24,862 bases of DNA from Propionibacterium sp. (GTDB lineage: Bacteria; Actinomycetota; Actinomycetes; Propionibacteriales; Propionibacteriaceae). Numbering within the stretch: the stretch's first letter is position 1; the number at the start of each line of letters is the position of its first letter. The notes beneath the pieces are model-generated. The model had not been told where the DNA came from, made no database searches, and saw nothing but the letters and a program-made list of their open reading frames with translations. Both the position numbers and the translations under genes were made by a program. The DNA is taken from contig DURG01000130.1 of assembly GCA_012837465.1 (NCBI GenBank), forward strand, positions 1 to 24,862. The letters run 5' to 3'. This document shows, in pieces, positions 1-8,021 of this stretch.

Positions 1-547
1 AGTGCCTTCCTCCGTCAACGCCGTCACTGCAACGGTGTCGGTGCTGTGGTGATGAGCGCCGGGCACCGTCTCCTACTTCTTCGGCACGAAGCCCAGGCTT
101 CTCAGCGCACTGCTGCAGGCCACCATTGAGGCCGCCATCGCCGACGTCACCCCTGAGGGCACGGCGAAGTGGCACGAGGCGCCGGCCATCGCCACCTCGG
201 GTGCTGAGATCGTCGACCACTTCGTCGACCTCGGGCACGGAATGTTGCTGGCGGTGGCCCCTCTGATGGACGTGGCCCGCGTGGGCGGACTGACCGATGA
301 CGAGGTGGCAGCCGTCTATGAGTTCTACGAGGAACGGCGTGCCTCCGACTACGCGCGTTTCATCGGATGGTTGGTCGATGCGCAGGCGCTGCGGGTCGAT
401 CTCAGCATCCAGAAGGCCACGGACGTCGCGCTGACGGTGCTCGGGCCTGAGGCCTACCTCGTGCTCGCTGCGCGTCGGAGATGGGAGCCCGATGGCATCC
501 GCGAAAGCATGCGTGAGGCGTTGAAGCGCCTTCTGCTCAACGACTGA
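1..547 (+). pseudogene. TetR-family regulator, N-terminus disrupted or cut by window edge
   Basis: The frame open from 56 to 547 encodes a segment starting GTVSYFFGTKPRLLSALL. This matches the recognition-helix end of TetR HTH domains (usual form GTVYYHFGSKeeLL), and a helical ligand-binding domain follows. The same frame continues to the window edge and reads SSVNAVTA, which resembles the preceding HTH helix. Two consecutive TGA codons at 50-55 separate the two parts, and the spacing is about four codons longer than in normal TetR proteins. The first in-frame ATG is at 242, inside the ligand domain, and there is no in-frame GTG or ATG between 56 and 241. An intact repressor therefore cannot be made from the visible sequence. 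The 3' end overlaps the convergent acetyltransferase gene by 11 bases. The family call is good; whether the damage is real or a sequence error is unknown. Confidence 0.65.
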
Positions 548-1610
548 GGGGCGGGATGCCCCGACGCTCGAAGGCCGCCTCGGCGAGGATCGAGTAGAAG
601 CCGAGGGCCTCGTTTACCGCCAGCATGTGACGGTTCTCCTCGGCGTTCCAGGTGATGATCGACGTCGCCGTCGGCACCGCCTCCTTCAAGGCGACGAGGT
701 TGGCCGCTTTGACCGCCATCCCCAGCCGCTTGCCGCGGTGCTCGGGGAGCACGACGGTGTCCCACTGGTCGACGAACGCCTCCGGGTTGGAGCGGTCCAA
801 CATCAGCTCGTTGAGCCCGACGACGGTGCCTGTCGGCATGTGACGAACCACCGTGCGGAACATCCGGTTGGAGAGCAGGCGCTCCTCGTCGGAGGCACGC
901 ATCCGCTCGACGCTCCACTTCGATTCCGGCACCGTCATGCCGCCCGCGGGGGTGTCGGTGTACATGAGCTCGCGGAGGCGGCAGAGGTCGGCGAGCATCT
1001 CGTCGCCTGCCGGGCCCTCCCAGGCGACGATCTCGTAGTCGTCGCCTGCCACCGTGGTGGCCTCGGCCAGCGCCTCGGCGGGGTCGACGAGCGGTGCGGC
1101 GAAGTCGTAGCGACTCACCCGCTCCACCTGCTCGAACCTGAACCCGTAGGCCAGCGCGAGTCTGACCGCCGGATGGTCAGCAGGCACGGCGCCGGCCCCG
1201 GTCGGGGGCGTGAGGGCCTCGTCGTCGGGCCCGGGAATGGGACACATGGCCCACGCCTGGTAGACGGCGTAGCCGGAAGCCTCCTTGAGGAGGCGTTCGG
1301 CGATTGCCCTGCCGATGCCGCGGCCGCGGAAGTTGGGCAGGACGCAGATGTAGACGTTGGCCTTGTCGGGGCTGTCGACGAGGTTGACGCGGGTGTTGGC
1401 GTAGCCGACGGCAACGCCGTCGAGGTAGGCGAGGTAGCGGTGGACCTCGTGCTCTGAGTCGGCGTGGGCGGCGGCCAGGGAGGCCTCGTCGGAGACGTCC
1501 CACTGGGGGCCGCCGACGAGTTCGTGGTTGTGGGCGTGGCCGATGCGCTGGTAGTCGCGCCAGGCGTCATCGACGGTGTCGGGCAGGGGGATTTCAGAGA
1601 TGGTGAGCAT
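537..1610 (-). CDS. Tandem GNAT N-acetyltransferase
   Basis: The 357-residue protein has two GNAT folds in tandem. The first covers roughly residues 1-165, with the acetyl-CoA loop VLPNFRGRGIGRAIAERLL at 90-108. The second covers about 195-357, with VVLPEHRGKRLG near 286-297 and the late motif NEALGFY at 336-342. Both loops keep the R/Q-x-x-G-x-G/A type pyrophosphate-binding pattern, although the second is degenerate (RGKRLG). Double-GNAT proteins of this length are common in actinobacteria and include mycothiol synthase-like enzymes. Nothing here identifies the acceptor substrate, so a mycothiol role is not claimed. The start is the ATG at 1610. The region in front of it (1611-1812) is a divergent intergenic gap shared with the DUF488 gene. 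The end overlaps the TetR remnant. Confidence 0.85.
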   Translation of the reverse strand: MLTISEIPLPDTVDDAWRDYQRIGHAHNHELVGGPQWDVSDEASLAAAHADSEHEVHRYLAYLDGVAVGYANTRVNLVDSPDKANVYICVLPNFRGRGIGRAIAERLLKEASGYAVYQAWAMCPIPGPDDEALTPPTGAGAVPADHPAVRLALAYGFRFEQVERVSRYDFAAPLVDPAEALAEATTVAGDDYEIVAWEGPAGDEMLADLCRLRELMYTDTPAGGMTVPESKWSVERMRASDEERLLSNRMFRTVVRHMPTGTVVGLNELMLDRSNPEAFVDQWDTVVLPEHRGKRLGMAVKAANLVALKEAVPTATSIITWNAEENRHMLAVNEALGFYSILAEAAFERRGIPPLSR

Positions 1611-1812
1611 GCTCAGTGCTTTCGAGAGATGTGATCAGGGATGGTTGAGGAGGCCCACCGAGCGACGGCTCGAAGCGGGCAGCGCTGAGCCCGTCATTTC
1701 CTGATTGTCATCATGGGCCGAACATTGTCACACGTTGAGGCCGATGGCAATGGGTCACCGCACGTGATTCTGCGGCCTCTCGGGGTGCCAGCCCGAGGCG
1801 TAGGCTCGCGGC

Positions 1813-2337
1813 ATGCTCTACACGATCGGGCACTCCACCCATCCGTTGGAGGAGTTCGCGGCCCTTTTGCAGGAACACGGCGTCGATCTGTTGCTGGACA
1901 TCCGCACGGTGCCCAGGTCGCGGACCAACCCGCAGTTCAACCGCGACGTGCTGCCTGCCTCCTTGGATCAGTACGGCATCGGGCATGAGTACATCGGGGA
2001 GCTCGGTGGCTTGCGGAAGGTCGCTGTTGATTCGCCCAACGGCGGCTGGCGGAACAAGTCGTTCCAGGGCTATGCAGACCACATGCTCACCGAGGAGTTC
2101 CAGCGGGGCATCGGCCGGCTGGTCGCAGCCATGACCGAGCACACCGTCGCGATCATGTGCGCTGAGGCCGTCTGGTGGCGGTGCCACCGCTCACTGGTCG
2201 CCGAGGCGATGCTGGTGCGCGGCTTCGACGTGAGCCACATCATGCCGGACGGCCGAGCGGTTCCGGCCACGCTGCGTGACTTCGCCGTGGTCGACGGCAC
2301 CAGCATCACCTATCCGTCGGCGGCCGCACCGGGATGA
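1813..2337 (+). CDS. DUF488 family protein
   Basis: The protein has 174 residues, close to the usual size for DUF488. It opens with YTIGHSTHPLEEF and LLLDIRTVPRSRTNPQFN (family signature, residues 3-43). It continues with a GELGGLR segment at 62-68 and the conserved cysteine motif MCAEAVWWRCHRSLVA at 115-130 (C116, C124). These are the best conserved positions in the family, whose biochemical role is not established. The protein is soluble, with no signal peptide or membrane segment. It stands alone, preceded by a divergent acetyltransferase and followed by a large palindrome. The start is the ATG directly before the LYTIGHS signature. Confidence 0.9.
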   Translation: MLYTIGHSTHPLEEFAALLQEHGVDLLLDIRTVPRSRTNPQFNRDVLPASLDQYGIGHEYIGELGGLRKVAVDSPNGGWRNKSFQGYADHMLTEEFQRGIGRLVAAMTEHTVAIMCAEAVWWRCHRSLVAEAMLVRGFDVSHIMPDGRAVPATLRDFAVVDGTSITYPSAAAPG

Positions 2338-2338
2338 G

Positions 2339-2413
2339 AAGTTTATTGATGCGTATTCCGGGGTCAGGTGTGGAGGCTCCACACCTGAGCCCCGAATCCG
2401 CATCGATGTTCTT
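2339..2413. repeat. Large imperfect palindrome (REP-like or bidirectional terminator)
   Basis: Arms 2348-2375 and 2377-2404 are 28 bases each and match at 25 positions when one is inverted. They are separated by a single base. The inner part, GTGTGGAG-G-CTCCACAC, is perfect. The flanks 2339-2347 and 2405-2413 show weaker symmetry (AAG...AT against its complement). The palindrome starts one base after the DUF488 stop codon and ends 55 bases before the VOC gene. It could end transcription in both directions, but neither side has a long T-run. Its length and near-perfect symmetry also fit a dispersed palindromic repeat. No copy is seen elsewhere in this window. Confidence 0.8.
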
Positions 2414-2468
2414 GGCACCGCTGCCTCGCGCCCCTTCCGCTGGCCCCGAGACGGTGCGAGGATGAGGC

Positions 2469-2894
2469 ATGACGTTCTCGTTGACGATGGACGCGGCCGA
2501 CCCGACTCGGCTCGGTGAGTTCTGGGCCCTGGCGCTCGGATACCGACGCGAGGATCCGCCAGGCGGCTTCGCAACGTGGGAGGAGGCTCTCACCAGTTGG
2601 GGGCTCCCTGAAGAGAGATGGAACGACGCCAACGCGATCGTCGGCGACGGTCCTCGCATCTTCATCCAGAAGGTGCCCGAGCCCAAGTCGGCCAAGAACC
2701 GGGTGCACATCGACGTCCACAGCGGGGCGGGCAAGGCGATAGACGGCGAGGGCAAGGACTGGTCTGTCATGCGGGCCAAGGCCGCCGAGTTGGAGTCGGC
2801 CGGCGCGACGATCGTCGAGGAGTTCAGCGAACCCGGCCTGGGCGACTGGATCGTGATGGAGGACCCGGAGGGCAACGAGTTCTGCGTCGTGTAG
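2469..2894 (+). CDS. VOC superfamily (glyoxalase-like) protein
   Basis: The protein has 141 residues with the two-module VOC pattern. The N-terminal part has MDAADPTRLGEFWALALGY (residues 6-24), typical of single-subunit glyoxalase-like proteins. The middle strand is NRVHIDVHS, and the C-terminus is DWIVMEDPEGNEFCVV, where the DPEGNEFC block is the classic end motif. The family includes dioxygenases, lyases and resistance proteins. The substrate cannot be told here, and the small size fits the broad uncharacterised glyoxalase-like group. The start ATG at 2469 has a purine-rich stretch (GAGGATGAGG) directly upstream. The next 231 bases, to the GH3 gene, hold no gene that I can support. Confidence 0.85.
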   Translation: MTFSLTMDAADPTRLGEFWALALGYRREDPPGGFATWEEALTSWGLPEERWNDANAIVGDGPRIFIQKVPEPKSAKNRVHIDVHSGAGKAIDGEGKDWSVMRAKAAELESAGATIVEEFSEPGLGDWIVMEDPEGNEFCVV

Positions 2895-3125
2895 GGGGGA
2901 TCTGGTCGAGTCAGCCAGCCAACCTTCGTCTTCACGCACAGAGAACTACCCATCCCCGACGGTGCCGACGTGCGCCCGGTGAGCGGTGGCGTCGCTGAGG
3001 CATTCCCCTCCGTCATTCTCGCAACCTTGCCGTCGTCTGTGCCCGGTACCGCGTCTTGAGCGACCGAGGTTGGTGACTACGCTCAGGGTGGGTGCGGGTG
3101 CCGCATCCCTGGAGAAGGAACCGAC

Positions 3126-5372
3126 ATGAACTTGGCCTACCTGGACCCCTCACTGCCCATCGACGAGCGGCTCACCGACCTGCTCCAGCGCATGACGCTC
3201 GAAGAGAAGGTGGGCCAGATGCTGCAGCTCGACGCCCGCGGCGACCTCCCTCACCTGGTCAGCGAGATGCACGTCGGCTCGATCCTCCACACCTCCCCGG
3301 AGCGGGTCATCGAGGCTCACCGACTCACCGAGCAGACGCGCCTGCGCATCCCGCTGCTGGTGGGCGAAGACTGCATCCACGGCCACTCCTTCTGGGAGGG
3401 GGCGACGATCTTCCCCACCCAACTCGGCATGGCCGCCACCTGGAGCCCGGACCTGCTCGAACGCGTGGCCCGAGCGACCGCCGTCGAAGCCGCCGCCACC
3501 GGCATCCACTGGACCTTCTCACCCGTGCTGTGCATCGCACGGGACCTCCGCTGGGGCCGCGTCAACGAAACCTTCGGCGAGGACCCGCACCTGATCGGCG
3601 AACTCGCCTCCGCGATGGTGAGGGGCTACCAGGGCTCCGGCCTCACCGACGACACCGCCATCCTCGCCTGCGCCAAGCACTTCGCCGGCTATTCCGAAAC
3701 CCAGGGCGGCCGCGACGCCAGCGAGGCGGACATCTCCCGCCGCAAGCTCCGCTCCTGGTTCCTGCCTCCGTTCGAGCGAGTCGCGCGCGAGGGATGCCGC
3801 ACGTTCATGCTCGGCTACCAGACCACCGACGGCGTCCCGATCACCATCAACGACTGGCTCCTCTCCGACGTGCTGCGCGGCGAATGGGGCTACACCGGCA
3901 TGCTGATCACCGACTGGGACAACGTCGGCCGGATGGTGTGGGAGCAGAAGGTCCAGCCCGACTACGCGCACGCGGCCGCTGCTGCGGTGCTCGCGGGCAA
4001 CGACATGATCATGACCACGCCCAACTTCTACGACGGCGCCCTCTCGGCCATCGAGCAGGGGCTCATGAGTGAAGCTGATCTCGACCACGCCGTCGAGCGC
4101 ATCCTCCGCCTGAAGTTCGAACTCGGCCTCTTCGAGAACCCCCGCCGCCCCGATTACGAACGCATCAACGCCGTGGTCGCCACCGAGGAGCACCGGGCGC
4201 TCAACCTTGAGGTCGCGCGGCGCTCGGTCGTGTTGCTGGACAACGACGGCGTGCTCCCGCTCGACGCGACGGCGCAGGCCAAGCGCATCGCCGTCGTCGG
4301 GCCGTTGGCTGACGACGCCCAGAACCAGTTGGGCGACTGGGCCGGGAACTCCGGCCAGGCCGGGTGGATCCCCGACGGGCATCCGCGCGAGATGATCACG
4401 ACGATCCTGGACGGGCTGAAGGGTGTCGCGCCGGAGTCGTGGGAGGTCACCTACTCGCGTGGCGCAGACATCCTGCGGCTCGCGCCCGACCCTGAGGGCG
4501 AGTTCTTCCCCGACGGCCAGCCCCGCGGCCCCGTCGTCGTTCCCATCGAGGCGGATCCTGCGGCCATCGCGGAGGCCGTTGCGGCGGCTGAGGCTGCGGA
4601 CGTGGTCGTCGCGGTGGTGGGCGACACCGTCGAACTCACCGGCGAAGCAGCCTCCACGGCAACCCTTGAGTTGGTCGGCGGCCAGATCGCCCTGCTCGAC
4701 GCCGTGATCGCCACGGGCAAGCCGGTGGTCGTGGTGCTGCTGGCCGGCAAGCCGCTGGTGCTGCCGGCGTCGGTGCAGGAGGCGGCGGCGCTGGTGTGGA
4801 TCGCGAATCCGGGCATGGAGGGCGGCCGGGCTGTCGCGGAGGTGTTGCTCGGCGAGGTCGAGCCCAGCGGGCGCCTGCCGATCTCCTTTGCGGTGCACGT
4901 GGGGCAGCAGCCCACCTATTACAACCAGATCCGGGGCCAACACGGTAACCGCTACGCCGACCTGACGCAGCGCCCGGCGCATGCGTTCGGCGAAGGACTG
5001 TCGTACACGACGGTCGAGTACCGGTCGGTGTCGGTGCGCCAGGCCCAGTTGTTTGCTGACGACACGCTCGTGGTGGATGTTGAGCTTGCCAACACGGGGT
5101 CGCGCCCGGTCGTGGAGACGGTCCAGTTGTACATCCGTGACGAGGTCACCACCTACAGCTGGGCTGACAAGGAGTTGAAGGCCTACCAGCAGGTTGAGCT
5201 GCAGCCGGGTGAAACGGCAACGGTCTCTCTGGAGTTGCCCGTGTCGGCTTGCACGATCGTGGACGCCGACGGGCGTCGTGTGGTGGAGCCGGGCCAGTTC
5301 ACGGCTCTGGTTGGCCCCTCGTCGAGGGACGAGGCGCTTCAGGGCGCCGGGTTTGAGGTGCTCGTTTCCTGA
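3126..5372 (+). CDS. Glycoside hydrolase family 3 beta-glucosidase
   Basis: The 748-residue protein has the full GH3 layout. A TIM-barrel domain spans about residues 15-330, an alpha/beta sandwich about 360-600 and a fibronectin III-like domain about 640-740. Substrate-site motifs visible are GEDCIHGH (80-87), RVNETFGEDP (145-154), AKHFAGY (183-189) and ITDWDN (261-266), in which D263 is the expected nucleophile. E507 in LTGEAAS is the probable acid/base by analogy with BglX-like enzymes. There is no signal peptide, so it should act inside the cell on imported glucosides or cellobiose-type sugars. The start ATG follows GGAGAAGGA at 3112-3120. It is monocistronic. Codon endings shift from mostly C in the first half to more G and T in the last 600 bases. 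Confidence 0.95.
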   Translation: MNLAYLDPSLPIDERLTDLLQRMTLEEKVGQMLQLDARGDLPHLVSEMHVGSILHTSPERVIEAHRLTEQTRLRIPLLVGEDCIHGHSFWEGATIFPTQLGMAATWSPDLLERVARATAVEAAATGIHWTFSPVLCIARDLRWGRVNETFGEDPHLIGELASAMVRGYQGSGLTDDTAILACAKHFAGYSETQGGRDASEADISRRKLRSWFLPPFERVAREGCRTFMLGYQTTDGVPITINDWLLSDVLRGEWGYTGMLITDWDNVGRMVWEQKVQPDYAHAAAAAVLAGNDMIMTTPNFYDGALSAIEQGLMSEADLDHAVERILRLKFELGLFENPRRPDYERINAVVATEEHRALNLEVARRSVVLLDNDGVLPLDATAQAKRIAVVGPLADDAQNQLGDWAGNSGQAGWIPDGHPREMITTILDGLKGVAPESWEVTYSRGADILRLAPDPEGEFFPDGQPRGPVVVPIEADPAAIAEAVAAAEAADVVVAVVGDTVELTGEAASTATLELVGGQIALLDAVIATGKPVVVVLLAGKPLVLPASVQEAAALVWIANPGMEGGRAVAEVLLGEVEPSGRLPISFAVHVGQQPTYYNQIRGQHGNRYADLTQRPAHAFGEGLSYTTVEYRSVSVRQAQLFADDTLVVDVELANTGSRPVVETVQLYIRDEVTTYSWADKELKAYQQVELQPGETATVSLELPVSACTIVDADGRRVVEPGQFTALVGPSSRDEALQGAGFEVLVS

Positions 5373-5467
5373 GGTGGCCAGATTACGCAGCGTTAATTTT
5401 CTGATCTGGAGCTTGTCGACTGCCTGACCACGGTCTCGTAGGCGGTGGGCTGGGCGGCGCCCACGGG

Positions 5468-6368
5468 TTAGCTCGCTGGAGTCGTCGGTGTGGCTGGCGC
5501 GGGGAACACCGCCCGCAATGCGCGCGCGACGAGGTAGACCCAGAGGGGGCAGCCGAGCACGAGGATCCACAGGATGGGGTGGACGTCGGCGTCACCGCGG
5601 CCGAAGTAGAGGGTCTGGGCGAAGGAGAAGCAGCTCTGCAGCGAGTGGGCCACCATGGCGGCGGTCATGGAACCCGTCAGCACGTAGACCAGGCCGAATG
5701 TGATGCCGGTGATCATGAAGGCCAACCCCTGGCGGCTGAGGAGTTCGCCGCCGAGGTGGGGGCAGCGCGAAGGTAGCCGAGGAGATGAGGATCGCGACGA
5801 CGGCCGCCACCGTCGCGGACCCGCGGCGGGCCATCGAGTCGTGGATGGGCCGCAGGGTAGCGCCGCGGTACAGGAGTTCCTCGCACACGGGGGCGAGGAT
5901 CACGCTGGCGAACAGGGTCGCGAACGCTGGGAGGAGGGGCCCGCCCAGTTGGGTTTCCTGGAAGTATGACTGGGCCTCGAGCCGCTGATCGGGGGCGCCG
6001 AAGGCCAGCAGCCAGAAGAGGAGGTGGGACACGGCGAACCCGACGGCCACCACGATGATGCTGCGCATGGAGAATCCGCGGGTGAGGCCGAGGTCGCGCG
6101 TCGTGGGCTACTTCTTCTCGAAGAGTGCGATGAACCCGAGGGCCAGCAGCGCGAAGGCGATGAACTGCAGGGGAATCAGGAGTGCCATGGTCGAGGCCGC
6201 CGACGGCGAGTCGGGGTCGATGACGAAGCTGGCGATCACCGGCAGCAGGGAGCTGAGGAGCAGTGACGCCGCTGCGGGGATGGCGTACCAGAACTTCCAA
6301 GTGGTGAGGTGTTCGGCGAGACGGTTCTGCATGGGCCCTTCTGCGGTCGGTGGTACCTCGATGGTCAC
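5468..6368 (-). pseudogene. CPBP/CAAX-type intramembrane protease, broken by stop and frameshift
   Basis: Three pieces read as one protein of about 300 residues. From 6368 to 6108 the frame encodes an N-terminus with two membrane segments ending ALFEKK, closed by TAG at 6108-6110. The same frame continues without a break through PTTRDLGLTRGFSMRS into further membrane segments. These include the protease motif CEELLYRG (around 5880) and then SATFALP. At a run of five G at 5758-5762 the frame is lost. Removing one base restores ALPHLGGELLSRQGLAFMI, whose histidine is the second CPBP motif. The continuation runs through VAHSLQSCFSF to TAA at 5468-5470. Members of this family act in CAAX processing-like roles or bacteriocin self-immunity. 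With two independent lesions the gene is probably inactive, unless they are sequencing errors. Confidence 0.85.
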
Positions 6369-6524
6369 GGACGGACGGCCGCTGATGCAAGCCCGTATCG
6401 GGAATCAAGACCGACGGGGTAGGCGCGGCAGGGCACTCATCCTTCCTTGGTCGGAGGGGAGCGGCCCTTGTCCGGTGCAATCCCAGCCCGTGACTTCCAC
6501 GGGCAACGGGTTCACACTGGAGGC

Positions 6525-6872
6525 ATGGACCGCGAGCTCTTTGAGGTCGAGGAGCGGATCTTCGCCCTACTGGTGATCCGTCTGGATGGCCTGATCCAGC
6601 GGCGCACTCCGGTCCGCAACGTCTCCGCTGGCCCCGTGCAGGGGATCGCGCGGTTGCGGTTCTCCGACGGTGCCACGATCCTCGTGCGTTCGCACAAGCC
6701 TGGTACCAGTGCTGCTGTGGTCAGCGCGATCCTGCGGGGCCGGTCGGTCCTGCTCGAGTCGTGGGACTGGCACGAGGATGGCCTGATGCTCACGCTGTCG
6801 ATCCCGGGGGCCGTCCGGCGGCGTACGTCGCTCCATCGGGTGATCCTGCTGGGGGCTGACCAGCCGGACTGA
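6525..6872 (+). CDS. Hypothetical protein (115 residues)
   Basis: I do not recognise this protein. From the ATG at 6525 it reads MDRELFEVEERIFALLVIRL, then a stretch rich in short beta-like segments (GIARLRFSDGATILVRSHKP) and a late WDWHEDGLMLTLSIPG. It has no signal peptide and no clear membrane segment. The fold suggests a small alpha-plus-beta protein. A longer frame begins with a TTG at 6447. I prefer 6525 because it is an ATG and GGAGG lies just before it (6519-6523), though the spacing is unusually short. It is oriented away from the broken protease and converges on oppF with 138 bases between them. Confidence 0.55.
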   Translation: MDRELFEVEERIFALLVIRLDGLIQRRTPVRNVSAGPVQGIARLRFSDGATILVRSHKPGTSAAVVSAILRGRSVLLESWDWHEDGLMLTLSIPGAVRRRTSLHRVILLGADQPD

Positions 6873-7010
6873 GCCGGCTGCCGTCGGGCACGAGAACCCC
6901 CGCGGAGGTCAAACCCCTGGATGGCTGGCGGGGGACGACGGCGCAGACTCTTGTGATACCAGAGTCATGACAGCAGGGGCGCTGAGCCAGCTCGTACGCG
7001 TCGACGAACG

Positions 7011-8021
7011 TCAGGCCTGCACGACCTCCGCGAGAGGCTCGGCGAAGTGGCAAGCCGCGGGATGCGCGGCCTGCCCCTGGCCCTGAATCTCCAGCAGCGG
7101 CACCTTCGTGGCGCAGATCTTCTGGGCCTTCCAGCACCGCGTGTGGAATCGGCATCCCGACGGCGGGTTGGCCGGGCTGGGCACGTCTCCGGAGAGCACG
7201 ATGCGCTCACGCTTGGCCTGCTGCACGGGATCCGGCACCGGCGCCGCAGACATCAGCGCCTGCGTGTAAGGGTGCATGGGCGCGCCGTAGATCTGATCCT
7301 TGTCGCCCACCTCGACCATCTGGCCGAGGTACATCACAGCTACGCGGTGCGAGATGTGCCGCACGACCGCGAGGTCGTGGGCGATGAACACGTAGCTCAA
7401 ACCCAGCTCGCGCTGCAGCCGCTCAAACAGGTTCACCACCTGCGCCTGCACTGACACGTCCAGGGCCGAGACCGGCTCGTCGCACACCAGCACCTTGGGG
7501 TTCAGTGCGATGCCTCGGGCGATGCCGATGCGCTGGCGCTGCCCGCCGGAGAACTGGTGCGGGTAGCGGTTGATGTGCTCGGGGTTGAGGCCCACCTGGT
7601 CCAGGAGCTCCTGGACCCGGCGGCGCTCGCCGCCCTTGAGGTCCAGCTCGTCCTTGTGGATGCGCAGGGGCTCGGCGATGATGTCGCCGACCGTCATGCG
7701 CGGGTTCAGCGACGTGTAGGGATCCTGGAAGACGATCTGGATGTCGCGACGAGCCTTGCGCATCTCGGCGCCGGCCTTGATCCTGCGACCCTCCATCTCG
7801 ACGAAGCCCTCCGTGGGCTCCTCCAGTTGGACCAGCAGGCGGCCCAGCGTGGATTTGCCACAGCCGGACTCGCCCACCACGCCGAGCGTCTCGCCGCGGC
7901 GGAGCTCGAACGAGACGCCGTCGACGGCCTTGACCTGGCCGACGGTGCGGCGCAGCACGCCCTTCTTGATGGGGTAGTACTTCTTCAGGTCCGTTCCCCT
8001 GAGGATGATGTCTTCACTCAT
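7011..8021 (-). CDS. oppF: Oligopeptide ABC transporter ATP-binding protein OppF/DppF
   Basis: The 336-residue ATPase is one of the two that drive peptide import. Walker A is GESGCGKST (residues 50-58), the Q-loop lies in IVFQDPYTSLNP, the signature is FSGGQRQR (157-164) and Walker B ends VLVCDEP (177-183). The C-terminal oligopeptide-transporter extension CRFHTRCWKAQKIC carries the cysteines typical of Opp/Dpp ATPases, which often hold an iron-sulfur cluster. The C-terminal HPAACHF block is also typical. It is the last gene of the minus-strand operon, and its start overlaps the oppD stop by 8 bases, indicating translational coupling. The symbol reflects family membership; dipeptide (dpp) specificity is equally possible. 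Confidence 0.9.
   Translation of the reverse strand: MSEDIILRGTDLKKYYPIKKGVLRRTVGQVKAVDGVSFELRRGETLGVVGESGCGKSTLGRLLVQLEEPTEGFVEMEGRRIKAGAEMRKARRDIQIVFQDPYTSLNPRMTVGDIIAEPLRIHKDELDLKGGERRRVQELLDQVGLNPEHINRYPHQFSGGQRQRIGIARGIALNPKVLVCDEPVSALDVSVQAQVVNLFERLQRELGLSYVFIAHDLAVVRHISHRVAVMYLGQMVEVGDKDQIYGAPMHPYTQALMSAAPVPDPVQQAKRERIVLSGDVPSPANPPSGCRFHTRCWKAQKICATKVPLLEIQGQGQAAHPAACHFAEPLAEVVQA

Noticed and set aside
5378..5409. CCAGAT...ATCTGG repeat after the GH3 gene as terminator
   Set aside because: Six-base stem around a 20-base loop; too weak to support.
3519..5570. Minus-strand open frame of 683 codons opposite the GH3 gene
   Set aside because: Shadow of a well-supported GH3 coding region; low-complexity Arg/His/Asp composition and no recognisable domain.
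6108..6368. Separate 86-residue two-helix membrane protein
   Set aside because: It ends in a stop that lies in the same frame as the following CPBP protease segment, with 13 sense codons between. It is better read as the N-terminus of the broken protease.
6946..6966. GACTCT...AGAGTC hairpin as terminator of the 6525 gene or oppF
   Set aside because: Only a 6-base stem with a 9-base loop and no T-run in either direction; probably chance.
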